A DNA stretch of 61,347 bases from JAQVEB01 sp028698105 (GCA_964293155.1 CAXYYA010000020.1:1-61347), one strand, 5' to 3'. Numbered from the stretch's first letter, positions 42,135 to 51,834 are shown. The notes: generated by a model not told the origin, from the letters alone. Numbers and translations are program-made.

Positions 42135-43400
42135 CTATTCCGTGAAATTTTTTACTGCGCCCATAAATAAAATCGCCCCGGTGGAATTTTCCTGAATGAC
42201 ATACAAGAACGGCTTATTGGCGTTGAACTCAACTTTTTGAGGCTCTGAAGGAAAAGAAGTATTGACCATCCCAACAGTTGTTACCGCAGCCGCTTCGGTT
42301 CCCGATTCATCGGTACTGATATAGGTGTCTTGTTTCACAAAAGCTATTTTAGCCGGCAGATCGGACATTCCGCTAAAATCGGCTCCGTCACTGAAAGCGA
42401 TTCCCATTCCCATATTCGTCAGAACATCGTTCAGTTTTTTGCTGTACTCGGTTTTGAATTTCGGTAGAAATAAATCCACTTCGGCACTGTGCAAACCCGC
42501 TTTCAGGTTGTTCCAATAGTTTTGCTGTTGTAAAGCTACGGGCAAATCGGAGAGTTTTTTTCCGGTTTTCGGAAGCAGCACCAACATGCTGAATGCCTGA
42601 TTGCCATAAGGCAATTGAACGATTTGCAGGTTTTGGTCTTCAGTGTAGTTGAATTTCGCCGTTTGCTTCATCATGTCAACCTGTTTCTGCGTGCCATTTT
42701 CGTAGGTGAAAGCCGCTTTTGCCGTATTTTTCTTCTCAAATTGCGTTGTCCATATACCTTTAAAGTAAATGGCATTAAGCAGGTACATCAAATCGTAAGG
42801 ATTTGTTTTGTCAATAACGGCTTTTATTAATCCGTTCGTATTGTCTGACGCCCATTTGTTAATGATGTCTTTGGTTGTTGTAAGGCTGAAATCCACCGGT
42901 TGAACCGTGGCATTGTAAAAATCGGTGTTCGTTTTGATAAAATCTGGCCTGATGGTCACAAGTTTATTCGTAAAAATGGCGTTGGCAATGGATAATTTGG
43001 TAGAAGAATCTGTTTTGAGCAAGGCTTCTTTCAGTTTTTTGTAATAACCGTTGATATCGTCATTGGCATAACCGCTCATTTTAAGCGTATGCTGCATCGC
43101 GGTTTTGGTTTCTCCGGCAGCGCCGTTCCACGTCATGGCCAATGCCATGCTCAGGCTGAAAGGCGATACCATAAAGTTCTGATCATCGCCGGAGGCTTCT
43201 TCGGTAAACACTTTTCCGAAAACATCGAAGGCAAAATTCTGATCCGATTTCACGATCTGCTGTTCGGCCGAACGTAGTTCAATTTTAATGGGATCGGGTA
43301 AATCTTTCATGTTCAAGTCGTTATTTTCTTTATTGCAGGAACCACTAACAAATATAACAGCAACGGTTAGCAGTATGAGAAGATTCTTTTTGGATTTCAT
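42135..43400 (-). CDS. Serpin-family lipoprotein (serine/cysteine protease inhibitor)
   Basis: This 421-residue protein begins with a lipoprotein signal (MKSKKNLLILLTVAVIFVSGSC), so it is anchored in the cell envelope through Cys22. The serpin fold is recognisable from NFMVSPFSLSMALAMTWNGA, the shutter/breach region, and the C-terminal FLYVIQENSTGAILFMGAVKNF. The reactive-centre-loop hinge DESGTEAAAVTTVGM has the small-residue pattern of inhibitory serpins. It may shield the cell from host or competitor proteases. The target (P1 residue) is not assigned. The ATG at 43400 is chosen since it opens the signal peptide. Confidence 0.92.
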   Translation of the reverse strand: MKSKKNLLILLTVAVIFVSGSCNKENNDLNMKDLPDPIKIELRSAEQQIVKSDQNFAFDVFGKVFTEEASGDDQNFMVSPFSLSMALAMTWNGAAGETKTAMQHTLKMSGYANDDINGYYKKLKEALLKTDSSTKLSIANAIFTNKLVTIRPDFIKTNTDFYNATVQPVDFSLTTTKDIINKWASDNTNGLIKAVIDKTNPYDLMYLLNAIYFKGIWTTQFEKKNTAKAAFTYENGTQKQVDMMKQTAKFNYTEDQNLQIVQLPYGNQAFSMLVLLPKTGKKLSDLPVALQQQNYWNNLKAGLHSAEVDLFLPKFKTEYSKKLNDVLTNMGMGIAFSDGADFSGMSDLPAKIAFVKQDTYISTDESGTEAAAVTTVGMVNTSFPSEPQKVEFNANKPFLYVIQENSTGAILFMGAVKNFTE

Positions 43401-43574
43401 AAGCAACACTTTTAATGGGTTTGTAAAATTAGCTCGTTATTTATTCTGATGAATTTAACGCCGAAATGTTGCATTATCTCCGTTAAAGAATGTTATTTAT
43501 GCGTTTTTGTTGTTCTTTTGTAGATTTTACGTCGCAATTTAATTTCTGCATCGTGCTAAGATAAAATTATTACG

Positions 43575-43582
43575 TATTTTTG
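43575..43582 (+). promoter_or_regulatory. -7 box TATTTTTG for speA
   Basis: TATTTTTG lies 48 nt upstream of the speA ATG on the plus strand. A -33 TTTG is not evident. Confidence 0.45.
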
Positions 43583-43630
43583 CAATTGATATTTTTAACT
43601 GCTTATAAACTTAAACTGAATTGCAATAAA

Positions 43631-45529
43631 ATGAGAAAATGGCGCATTGAAGATTCGGAAGAATTATACAACATCAACGGATGGGGTAACGGTTATTTTT
43701 CGATAAACGAGAAAGGACACGTACAAGTAACGCCACGAAAAAAAGAAGGTAACAGCGTAGATTTGAGCGACTTAATGCGTGAGCTTTATTTACGGGATGT
43801 TTCCACTCCTGTTTTGGTTCGTTTTCCGGAAATTCTGGATAACCGGATTGAGAAAATATCGAACAGCTTTAAAATAGCCTCGAAAGAATACGAATATACC
43901 GCTCAGAATTACATTATTTACCCCATTAAAGTGAACCAGATGCGGCAGGTGGTTGAAGAGATCGTTTCCTACGGAAAACGGTTCCATATCGGCCTGGAAG
44001 CCGGATCGAAACCCGAACTTCATGCCGTACTGGCCATAAATACCAACAGCGATTCGCTGATCATTTGCAACGGCTACAAGGACGAAAGTTATATTGAACT
44101 GGCTTTGCTGGCGCAAAAAATGGGTAAGCAAGTGTTTATTGTGGTTGAAAAGCTCAACGAACTCGATCTGACCATCGAAATATCAAAACGATTGAAAGTA
44201 AAACCCAATATCGGTATCCGCGTGAAGTTGGCCAGCTCGGGAAGCGGCAAATGGGAAGAATCGGGTGGCGACGGCAGCAAATTCGGCCTCAACTCCAGCG
44301 AGTTGCTCGAAGCGCTTGAAATCCTTAAGAAACAAAAGCTGACGGAATGTTTCCGCTTAATCCATTTTCACATCGGCAGCCAAATTACAAAAATACGCCG
44401 CATAAAAACGGCGCTTCGCGAAGCTGCTCAATTTTATGTGCAACTCCATGAATCGGGCTTTGGCATCGAATTTGTGGACATAGGCGGCGGCCTTGGCGTG
44501 GACTACGATGGAACCCGCTCTTCGTACACGGAGAACAGCATCAATTATTCCATTCAGGAATACGTGAACGACTCGGTTTTCTCCTTCGTTGACGCGGCCA
44601 ACAAAAACGAAATCCCTCACCCCAATATCATCACGGAATCGGGACGTGCGCTAACGGCGCATCATTCGGTACTGCTCTTTGAAGTGTTGGAGACGGCCAC
44701 CCTGCCTTCGTGGGATGAGGACAAAGAAATTCAGGAGAACGATCACGAATTGGTGAAAGAATTATACGCCATTTGGGACAATCTCTCCAATGCGCGCATG
44801 CTGGAAGCATGGCACGATGCGCAGCAAATCAGGGAAGAATCGCTCGATTTATTCAGCCTTGGCATGCTCGATCTGAAAACGCGCGCGCAGGTGGAAGAAT
44901 TGTATTTCTCCATTGCCCGCGAAATAAACCTGATGACAAACCGCGCCAAGCACGCACCCGAGGAGTTACGACAGCTATCGGCGCTGCTGCCCGATAAATA
45001 TTTCTGTAATTTCTCGTTGTTCCAGTCGCTCCCCGACTCATGGGCAATTGATCAGGTATTTCCGATCATTCCGATCCATCGTTTGGACGAAAAACCGGAA
45101 CGCACCGCCACGCTGCAGGACATCACCTGCGATTCCGACGGAAAAATAGCCAATTTTGCCGCACAGGACGGGTTCCACACTTCGTTCCTGCCCGTTCACG
45201 CCCTGAAGAAGAACGAACCGTATTACATCGGCGTCTTTCTGGTTGGTGCATATCAGGAGATTTTGGGCGATTTGCATAATTTATTCGGCGACACCAACGT
45301 GGTGCACGTCTCAACAGGTGAAAAAGGATACAGCATTGATCAGATCATTGACGGGGAATCCGTAGCCGAAGTGCTTGATTATGCACAATATAACGCAAAA
45401 AAACTTGTTCGCACGGTGGAAACCTGGGTAATGAGTTCTGTGAAACAGGGAAAAATATCCGTGGAAGAAGGTAAAGAGTTTTTATCGAATTACCGTTCAG
45501 GGCTTTACGGATACACTTATCTGGAATAA
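43631..45529 (+). CDS. speA: Biosynthetic arginine decarboxylase
   Basis: This 632-residue fold III PLP-dependent decarboxylase converts arginine to agmatine for polyamine synthesis. The PLP Lys100 is in YPIKVNQMRQVVEEI. The SpeA-specific HIGLEAGSKPEL, FHIGSQI and FVDIGGGLGVDYDGT segments follow, and LFSLGMLDLKTRAQVEELYF and FCNFSLFQSLPDSWAIDQVFPI are in the C-terminal half. Seventeen upstream in-frame codons are rejected in favour of MRKWRIEDSEEL at 43631. It is a single-gene unit with its own terminator. Confidence 0.95.
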   Translation: MRKWRIEDSEELYNINGWGNGYFSINEKGHVQVTPRKKEGNSVDLSDLMRELYLRDVSTPVLVRFPEILDNRIEKISNSFKIASKEYEYTAQNYIIYPIKVNQMRQVVEEIVSYGKRFHIGLEAGSKPELHAVLAINTNSDSLIICNGYKDESYIELALLAQKMGKQVFIVVEKLNELDLTIEISKRLKVKPNIGIRVKLASSGSGKWEESGGDGSKFGLNSSELLEALEILKKQKLTECFRLIHFHIGSQITKIRRIKTALREAAQFYVQLHESGFGIEFVDIGGGLGVDYDGTRSSYTENSINYSIQEYVNDSVFSFVDAANKNEIPHPNIITESGRALTAHHSVLLFEVLETATLPSWDEDKEIQENDHELVKELYAIWDNLSNARMLEAWHDAQQIREESLDLFSLGMLDLKTRAQVEELYFSIAREINLMTNRAKHAPEELRQLSALLPDKYFCNFSLFQSLPDSWAIDQVFPIIPIHRLDEKPERTATLQDITCDSDGKIANFAAQDGFHTSFLPVHALKKNEPYYIGVFLVGAYQEILGDLHNLFGDTNVVHVSTGEKGYSIDQIIDGESVAEVLDYAQYNAKKLVRTVETWVMSSVKQGKISVEEGKEFLSNYRSGLYGYTYLE

Positions 45530-45550
45530 TGCCTAAAAAGGCTATAGAAT

Positions 45551-45580
45551 AAAAAAGGATGCTTTGCGGCATCCTTTTTT
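45551..45580. terminator. Bidirectional intrinsic terminator
   Basis: The stem AAAAAAGGATGC / GCATCCTTTTTT with a short loop sits between speA and the convergent end of the uronate operon. The symmetric A/T flanks allow termination on both strands. Confidence 0.88.
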
Positions 45581-45600
45581 GTATCTTATTTGCTGAAATA

Positions 45601-47055
45601 TTACATTTCTTTGATCAATTGATACCTCGGAACCAGCGATTTCATCACGATCCATCCGATCAGGTAAGCCACGGCACAAATCATAAAAATGATAAAATAT
45701 CCCGCTTCAATACCCTGAAATCCCATAAAACTCATGTTCGTGTTGATGGAATAATCGAATAATAGACCCGAACCTTTGTTGATGAGAAATGCGCCAACTC
45801 CACCGGCCATTCCGCCGATACCGGTAATGGTAGCTACGGCATATTTGGGGAACATGTCGCTAACGGTGGAGAAAATGTTTGCCGACCACGATTGATGTGC
45901 CGTAGCCGCTATACCGATGAGGATTACCGGAATCCACACGGAAATGTGTCCCAACGGTTGCGCCAGCAATATCAATAACGGAAAGAATGCGAAGATCAGC
46001 ATCGCCCGCATGCGTCCGGCGTAAGGATCCATTTTCTTTTTTTCCATAAAATATGTCGGAAGGAATCCTCCGGCGAGAATCGCCAGCATGGAAATGGCGT
46101 ACACAACAAAAATATGTACTGCGCTTTCGGTGGAATCCAGGTCGTACACCGAACTCAGGTAAGCCGGCAGCCAGAATAATAAAAACCACCAAACGCCATC
46201 CGTCATGAATTTGCCGAAGGCAAAGGCCCAAGTTTGTTTGTGCCGGAAAGCTTTTTTGAAGGACACCTTTTTACCGGCGTTTTCATCAACCTGTACAACC
46301 GCATGATCTTTATCGTCCTGATTAATGTATTCCAATTCCGCAGCATTCACTTTTGGATGTTTCTCCGGTTTGTGATAGATGAAAACCCAAAATCCCATCC
46401 AGATAAACCCGATAACACCGATAACGATGAATGCCATTTCCCAGCCCCAGGCTGCTGCAATAAAAGGCACGGTGAGCGGCGCCAACAACGCACCGATCTG
46501 AGCTCCGGAATTGAAAATGGTAGTGGAAAACGCCCGGTCTTTCTTCGGAAAATATTCCGCCGTGGCTTTGATGGCCGCAGGAAAGTTTCCCGCTTCCCCG
46601 ATCGCCAGAACAAGTCGTGCAAAGATAAAAAGCGTAACGCTTACCGATACTACGGCCGACACATCGCCAACCGTTCCGATAATTTCGCGTGCACCCGTGA
46701 AACTCATCGCCCAATCTCCCGCTACGATGCCGGCTGTGGCTATTCCGCAGAACGCGTGCATCACAGCTCCCAACGACCAGATACCGATGGCCCAGAGAAA
46801 TCCTTTTTTGGTATCCATCCAATCCACGATTTTGCCGGCGAAGAGCAGCGAAACGGCATAGAAAATAGAGAATAACCCGGTGATGGTTCCATAATCGTTA
46901 TTCGTCCAGTGAAATTCCGGTGAGATAAAATCTTTCCATGTTAACGAAAGTACCTGCCGATCCATGTAATTAATGGTAGTGGCAAGAAATAACATGGCAG
47001 TAATTACCCAACGGTAGTTGGTCATTTTTACTTTTCCTTCCTGTAAATTACTCAT
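45601..47055 (-). CDS. Hexuronate MFS transporter (ExuT-like, anion:cation symporter family)
   Basis: This 484-residue inner-membrane protein has about twelve helices and features of the ACS family: RWVITAMLFLATTINYMDRQVLSLTWKDF at the N-terminus, RLVLAIGEAGNFPAAIKATAEYFPKKDRAFSTTIFNSGAQIGALLAPL in the first half and GGFLPTYFMEKK in the middle. Such proteins carry galacturonate, glucuronate or related sugar acids with protons. As last gene of the KduI-KduD-DUF4861-KdgK-aldolase run it very probably imports the unsaturated or keto-deoxy uronate that these enzymes use. Confidence 0.9.
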   Translation of the reverse strand: MSNLQEGKVKMTNYRWVITAMLFLATTINYMDRQVLSLTWKDFISPEFHWTNNDYGTITGLFSIFYAVSLLFAGKIVDWMDTKKGFLWAIGIWSLGAVMHAFCGIATAGIVAGDWAMSFTGAREIIGTVGDVSAVVSVSVTLFIFARLVLAIGEAGNFPAAIKATAEYFPKKDRAFSTTIFNSGAQIGALLAPLTVPFIAAAWGWEMAFIVIGVIGFIWMGFWVFIYHKPEKHPKVNAAELEYINQDDKDHAVVQVDENAGKKVSFKKAFRHKQTWAFAFGKFMTDGVWWFLLFWLPAYLSSVYDLDSTESAVHIFVVYAISMLAILAGGFLPTYFMEKKKMDPYAGRMRAMLIFAFFPLLILLAQPLGHISVWIPVILIGIAATAHQSWSANIFSTVSDMFPKYAVATITGIGGMAGGVGAFLINKGSGLLFDYSINTNMSFMGFQGIEAGYFIIFMICAVAYLIGWIVMKSLVPRYQLIKEM

Positions 47056-47076
47056 GATCTTTAATTTATGATTGAT

Positions 47077-47748
47077 TTATGATTTATATTTTTGGGCAAG
47101 TGCAATGCTTAATTGCGATAATTCTGTTATTTTTGACCATTCTTTGTTCTTCAAAACCTCTTTCGGAAATAAATTCGAACCCATCCCCACGGCTGTTACA
47201 CCGGCTTTAAACCAGGCAGGGAGATTTTCTTCCGTCGGTTCCACACCGCCGGTCACCATGATGCGCGACCAAGGCATAGGGCCTTTGATGTTTTTCACGA
47301 ACGATGGCCCGCCAACATTCCCTCCGGGAAATACTTTTACGATTTCCGCCCCAAGTTCCTGCGCCAAGCCGATCTCGCTTGTAGTGGCGCATCCGGGCGA
47401 ATAAGCGATCTGTCGGCGGTTGCAAACCTTGAAAATATCGGGATTCAGCAACGGGCCAACCACAAAATTGGCGCCCAACTGAATGTAAATAGCTGCCGTT
47501 GGCGCATCCACAATGGAACCGATACCGAGGATCATTTCGGGACATTCTTTATCGGCCCATTTTATCAGTTCCGCAAACACTTCATGCGCGAAGTCGCCGC
47601 GATTGGTAAACTCAAAAACACGAATGCCGCCTTCGTAACAAGCTTTCACCACGTGTTTGGCTGTTTCTGTATCGGCGTGATAAAACACAGGAACAATGCC
47701 CGTGTCAATGATCGCCTGATAAACTTCTATTCTGGAAAACTTTGCCAT
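47077..47748 (-). CDS. KDPG / 4-hydroxy-2-oxoglutarate aldolase
   Basis: This 223-residue class I aldolase cleaves 2-keto-3-deoxy-6-phosphogluconate to pyruvate and glyceraldehyde-3-phosphate, the final step of uronate breakdown. The Schiff-base Lys138 is in AEIVKVFPGGNVGG, the substrate-binding SPGCATTSE is near residue 117, and VTGGVEPTEENLPAWFKAG closes the site. The KdgK gene lies 132 nt upstream with a possible internal promoter in between (47828-47835). Confidence 0.92.
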   Translation of the reverse strand: MAKFSRIEVYQAIIDTGIVPVFYHADTETAKHVVKACYEGGIRVFEFTNRGDFAHEVFAELIKWADKECPEMILGIGSIVDAPTAAIYIQLGANFVVGPLLNPDIFKVCNRRQIAYSPGCATTSEIGLAQELGAEIVKVFPGGNVGGPSFVKNIKGPMPWSRIMVTGGVEPTEENLPAWFKAGVTAVGMGSNLFPKEVLKNKEWSKITELSQLSIALAQKYKS

Positions 47749-47827
47749 TTTTTAAGACTTTTAGACTACTGGATTTTTTGACAGAAAGACTGTTTTGGAT
47801 TTTCAGTATTTTAAACTTAGTGAAATT

Positions 47828-47835
47828 CAAAAATA
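47828..47835 (-). promoter_or_regulatory. Possible internal -7 box TATTTTTG before the aldolase gene
   Basis: The minus strand reads TATTTTTG about 80 nt upstream of the aldolase ATG, in the only long gap (132 nt) of the uronate operon. The gap also holds several GACT-containing near-repeats. It may give the aldolase and transporter separate expression. Confidence 0.35.
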
Positions 47836-47880
47836 ATGCATCAATATTCTCAATAAGAATAAGAGAAATGTACAAACCGA

Positions 47881-48918
47881 TCAGCGCACCACGCGGCCTG
47901 AGCCGTCGCCTTTCATCAGGGTCTCCACCTCTTTCACCGATACCAGATTGAAATCGCCGTAAATGGTATGTTTCAGGCACGATGCCGCTACGGCAAAGTC
48001 CAACGCGTGCTGGTCATCCTGCGGATAAGTGAGCAGGCCGTAGATCAACCCGCCCATAAACGAGTCGCCGCCTCCTACCCTGTCCACGATATGCGTAATA
48101 TCGTAGCGCCGCGAATTATACAGTTTGTCTGAATACAAACATCCTCCCCACGTATTATGGTTCGCGTTTATTGATCCGCGCAGCGTGATGATCACCTTTT
48201 TGGCTCTCGGAAATTTCTGCATCAGTTGCTTGCACACCGATTCGAATTCGGCGGCATCCACCTCACCGGCGGTTTTTTCCACATCAAATCCTTCCGGTTT
48301 AATACCGAACACTTTTTCGGCATCTTCCTCATTGCCGAGAATAATATCGCATCCTTCAACCAACTGAGGCATCACTTCCGAAGCGTTTTTTCCGTATTTC
48401 CACAGGTTTTTGCGGTAATTCAGGTCGCACGAAACCGTAATGCCCATTTCGTTGGCGGTCTTTATCGCTTCAAGACATGCATCGGCTGCACCTTGCGATA
48501 TGGCGGGCGTAATTCCCGTCCAGTGAAACCATGCTGCATCTTTCAGAATTTCTTTCCAGTTGAACATGCCTTTCTGCACTTCGGCAATGGCCGAATTTGC
48601 GCGATCATAAACTACCTTAGAAGGACGGGCGACGGCTCCGGTCTCCAAAAAATAAATCCCCACACGATCGCCACCGCGAAGAATATGTTGTGTACCGACG
48701 TTGTATTTCCGCAGGTCGGAAACACACCAGTCGCCTATGTCATTTTCGGGTAAGCGCGTGACGAACTCCGCTGGAATGCCGTAATTGGCCAGCGAAACCG
48801 CCACGTTGGCTTCTCCACCGCCAAAGGTGGCGTTTAAATTGCCTGACTGAAGAAACCGCTGATACCCGGGCGTTGCCAGACGAAGCATAATTTCTCCGAA
48901 CGTTACTATTTTTTGCAT
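47881..48918 (-). CDS. kdgK: 2-dehydro-3-deoxygluconokinase (PfkB family)
   Basis: This 345-residue ribokinase-family enzyme phosphorylates 2-keto-3-deoxygluconate. The N-terminal motif GEIMLRLATPGYQRFLQSGNLNATFGGGEANVAVSLANYG binds substrate, WFHWTGITPAISQ and VSCDLNYRKNLW are in the middle, and the C-terminal DRVGGGDSFMGGLIYGLL has the catalytic Asp and anion hole. It sits 9 nt after the DUF4861 gene, within the uronate operon. Confidence 0.93.
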   Translation of the reverse strand: MQKIVTFGEIMLRLATPGYQRFLQSGNLNATFGGGEANVAVSLANYGIPAEFVTRLPENDIGDWCVSDLRKYNVGTQHILRGGDRVGIYFLETGAVARPSKVVYDRANSAIAEVQKGMFNWKEILKDAAWFHWTGITPAISQGAADACLEAIKTANEMGITVSCDLNYRKNLWKYGKNASEVMPQLVEGCDIILGNEEDAEKVFGIKPEGFDVEKTAGEVDAAEFESVCKQLMQKFPRAKKVIITLRGSINANHNTWGGCLYSDKLYNSRRYDITHIVDRVGGGDSFMGGLIYGLLTYPQDDQHALDFAVAASCLKHTIYGDFNLVSVKEVETLMKGDGSGRVVR

Positions 48919-48927
48919 AAAGTGATT

Positions 48928-50073
48928 TTATTTTATCGCCACTTTCAGCGGTTGATCTATCGTCGTCTTTTGTTGTTTGAGGTAAGCGATCCAATCGTCG
49001 AAACTGCCGAATCCGCCTTTGCTCCAACCGCCACCGGTATAATAGACGTAAGGATTACCCGTTTTGTACTGATTAATCCCCAACAAATGCCCCAGGGCAA
49101 TATTGATCTGCGAAAAACCCGAAGGATTGATGACGCCCGTGTAAATAGTGCCGTTCACGGTATCCGAAGGTAATTCGTATGCCATGATGCCGTCGGCAGG
49201 CTCGGTAAAGGTTATCGCAGGCTGATCCTGAATCATTACGATGCCGGTTGCCAGTTGCATTTCGGCCGCAGGATCCGTTTCAAAAGTATTCGTAACCTTG
49301 TTCAGGTTGTTGTACGCATCCAACTGTATGATGCGCGTTTCGTTTATCGTTTTGCCTCCGGCATCGTACGGTTTGTAGTTCAATTGAAATGTAATTCTCA
49401 GCGGGCCGTTATCCAATACCGTATACTCGGTGAAATTGTTTCCCAAGCAAAGGGTATCGCTCACAAACGGCGCGGTCATGCCTAAACCCAGCGTACGGCC
49501 GACTTTATACATATCAAGGCCTTCACCGTGATCTTCGTGGTATGAGGCCACACCGGCCAGATCATTTTTGTACCATTTGTCAATCACCAGCGAGTCTGTG
49601 CTTTTCACCCACAAATCCAAACCGTTGCTGATCTCTCCTGTGGCTTCCAACGCAGGGCCGTAAATCCTGAAAGCGATGCGGTTGTTTTCCCATGCAAAAT
49701 CGTCCTTGCGCTCCGGCACCAGACGGCCGTAAACCATCGGACCGAATTTTTCGGGTGTTCCGGTTTTAATCTGATACGTTGTGGTTCCGTTTGCTTTCAC
49801 GCCGGCAAGGAAAATCAGTTTTGCGTTTTCATTATCTTCTTCATTAACAATCTGATACAGCACTTGTTGTTGTTGTGCGCTATCCAATACGATAACGGAA
49901 GCAGCATCGGTGAGCGATAAAGCATTGCGAACCGAATCCCACGCGATTTCCACGATTTCATGCGGGCGATCGAAATCCGAAGGATTAGTCACCACCACGT
50001 TAATCTCTTTTTTTTCTGTTGAATTGCATGCAACAAAAATAAGTGCGAGAAGAATGAACAAATTCTTTTTCAT
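48928..50073 (-). CDS. DUF4861 lipoprotein in the uronate operon
   Basis: This 381-residue protein has a lipoprotein signal (MKKNLFILLALIFVAC, Cys16), placing it in the periplasm on a membrane. It matches the DUF4861 pattern: DDFAWENNRIAFRIYGPAL (about 115-133), SNGLDLWVKSTDSLVIDKWY, and YHEDHGEGLDMYKVGRTLGLGM (about 180-200) with several conserved acidic and His residues. DUF4861 proteins are found in pectin- and alginate-related loci but have no settled activity. Position between kduD and kdgK points to a role in handling oligouronides or unsaturated uronates before uptake (inference). Confidence 0.82.
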   Translation of the reverse strand: MKKNLFILLALIFVACNSTEKKEINVVVTNPSDFDRPHEIVEIAWDSVRNALSLTDAASVIVLDSAQQQQVLYQIVNEEDNENAKLIFLAGVKANGTTTYQIKTGTPEKFGPMVYGRLVPERKDDFAWENNRIAFRIYGPALEATGEISNGLDLWVKSTDSLVIDKWYKNDLAGVASYHEDHGEGLDMYKVGRTLGLGMTAPFVSDTLCLGNNFTEYTVLDNGPLRITFQLNYKPYDAGGKTINETRIIQLDAYNNLNKVTNTFETDPAAEMQLATGIVMIQDQPAITFTEPADGIMAYELPSDTVNGTIYTGVINPSGFSQINIALGHLLGINQYKTGNPYVYYTGGGWSKGGFGSFDDWIAYLKQQKTTIDQPLKVAIK

Positions 50074-50103
50074 CTGTTTATTTTTTATTTTTTACATTAT
50101 GGT

Positions 50104-50121
50104 TCCCGATAGCTATCGGGA
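50104..50121. repeat. Perfect 18-nt palindrome TCCCGATAGCTATCGGGA
   Basis: It lies in the 111-nt gap between kduD and the DUF4861 gene. This type of palindrome is a frequent intergenic element in Bacteroidota. It may stabilise the upstream part of the polycistronic mRNA. Confidence 0.65.
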
Positions 50122-50184
50122 GAACTCACGACAATCATATCCTTGTGTGTAAATGATTTACATGCTCGTTTCATGTTGGAAAAA

Positions 50185-50976
50185 TTAAGGTTGTTTACCG
50201 ATATAAGCTAAAATTCCGCCGTCAACATAGAGAATATGACCGTTTACAAAGTTCGAGGCATCGGAGGCGAGGAATACGGCAGGCCCCATTAAATCTTCGG
50301 GAGTACCCCAACGGGCAGCCGGCGTTTTGGCAATAATGAACGAATCGAACGGATGGCGCGAGCCATCGGGTTGTTTTTCGCGCAAGGGAGCCGTTTGCGG
50401 CGTGGCAATGTAACCCGGTCCGATGCCGTTGCACTGAATGTTGTACTCACCGTATTCCGAGCAGATGTTTTTCGTAAGCATTTTTAATCCGCCTTTGGCC
50501 GCGGCGTAAGCCGACACGGTTTCGCGGCCCAACTCGCTCATCATGGAGCAGATGTTGATGATTTTGCCGTGCCCTTTTTTGATCATGCCTGGAATAACCG
50601 CTTTTGATACGATAAACGGCCCGTTTAAATCAATATCAATAACCTGCCGGAACTCTTCGGCCGACATTTCGTGCATGGGAATGCGTTTGATGATGCCCGC
50701 ATTGTTCACCAAAATATCAATCACGCCCACTTCTTCTTCAATTTGTTTAATCATGGCGTTAACACCGTCTTCATCCGTTACGTCGCAGATGTAGCCCTTC
50801 GCATTAATGCCGTCGGCCTTGTAGCTTTCGAGGCCTTTTTGCAGGTTTTCCTCGCTGCGATCGTTGAAAACAATAGTCGCGCCGGCGTCGGCAAATGCTT
50901 TAGCCATCGCGTAACCGATACCGTAAGATGCGCCGGTTACCAGCGCAATTTTTCCGTCTAACCTGAAATTTACCAT
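50185..50976 (-). CDS. kduD: 2-dehydro-3-deoxy-D-gluconate dehydrogenase / gluconate 5-dehydrogenase-type SDR
   Basis: This 263-residue short-chain dehydrogenase has the NAD(P) loop TGASYGIGYAMA (residues 14-25), NNAG at about 92-95, catalytic Ser in INICSMMSELG and the YAAAKGG Tyr/Lys pair near 160. With KduI it converts 5-keto-4-deoxyuronate products of pectate or glycosaminoglycan breakdown to 2-keto-3-deoxygluconate. KduI lies 15 nt upstream in the same operon, which settles the functional assignment within a broad family. Confidence 0.9.
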   Translation of the reverse strand: MVNFRLDGKIALVTGASYGIGYAMAKAFADAGATIVFNDRSEENLQKGLESYKADGINAKGYICDVTDEDGVNAMIKQIEEEVGVIDILVNNAGIIKRIPMHEMSAEEFRQVIDIDLNGPFIVSKAVIPGMIKKGHGKIINICSMMSELGRETVSAYAAAKGGLKMLTKNICSEYGEYNIQCNGIGPGYIATPQTAPLREKQPDGSRHPFDSFIIAKTPAARWGTPEDLMGPAVFLASDASNFVNGHILYVDGGILAYIGKQP

Positions 50977-50991
50977 AATCTTATCTGTTTT

Positions 50992-51834
50992 TTATTTGAT
51001 TTCCGTTATTTTGGCAAAGTCCTGATCGCCGTAATCGAGATTTTCGCCGGCCATCCCCCAGATAAACGTATAGTTTGACGTTCCGGCCGCAGCGTGAATT
51101 GACCATTGTGGCGATAATACGGCTTGATTATTCTGCATCCAGATGTGCCTCGTTTCATCAATTTCTCCCATGAAATGGCAGATAGCCTGATCTTCGGGAA
51201 CTTCAAAGTAGAAGTAGGCTTCCATCCGTCGCGAATGCACATGCGGCGGCATGGTGTTCCAGATGCTTCCGGTTACCAGTTCCGTCATTCCCATCTGCAA
51301 CTGGCAGGTTGGCAATACCTGGTTCACGATCATTTTATTGATATGCCGGTGATTGGATGATTCCAGCGAACCCATTTCGGCCACCACGGCATCGGCTTTT
51401 GTTACTTTTTTATCGGGATAATTGCGGTGTGCCGTAGCAGAATTGAAATAAAATTTCGCGGGATTGTTCCCGTCTTCGCTTTCAAAATAAACCTCTCTTT
51501 CACCGGAACCCAGATACAGGGCTTCCTTATAATCCAATTCGAATGTATCCTCTCCTACTTTCACGCGCCCTTTTCCGCCGACATTGAAAATGCCCAGTTC
51601 GCGATTTTTCAGGAATACGGGCTGTTTGAGGGGGTCAATGGCTTCCAGATGAAGCGATTCGTTCACCGGCATAGCGCCGCCTACGAGCATACGGTCGTAC
51701 ATGGAGTAAACCATGTTCACCTCATCTGCACTAAATAGTTTTCCGATTAAAAAATCGTTTCTTAAACGTTGTGTATCGTAACGCTTTGCGTCTTCGGGAT
51801 GCGCTGCGTAACGCAATTCATAATTGGTTTTCAT
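50992..51834 (-). CDS. kduI: 5-dehydro-4-deoxy-D-glucuronate isomerase
   Basis: This 280-residue zinc-dependent cupin converts 5-keto-4-deoxyuronate to 2,5-diketo-3-deoxygluconate. The Zn ligands are visible in the segment MPPHVHSRRMEAYFYFE (two His and a Glu), with QLQMGMTELVTGSIWNT just before and SPQWSIHAAAGTSNYTFIWGM near the C-terminus. Length equals the family norm (about 278). It is the first gene of the uronate operon and has a clear promoter and an operator-like palindrome upstream. Confidence 0.95.
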   Translation of the reverse strand: MKTNYELRYAAHPEDAKRYDTQRLRNDFLIGKLFSADEVNMVYSMYDRMLVGGAMPVNESLHLEAIDPLKQPVFLKNRELGIFNVGGKGRVKVGEDTFELDYKEALYLGSGEREVYFESEDGNNPAKFYFNSATAHRNYPDKKVTKADAVVAEMGSLESSNHRHINKMIVNQVLPTCQLQMGMTELVTGSIWNTMPPHVHSRRMEAYFYFEVPEDQAICHFMGEIDETRHIWMQNNQAVLSPQWSIHAAAGTSNYTFIWGMAGENLDYGDQDFAKITEIK

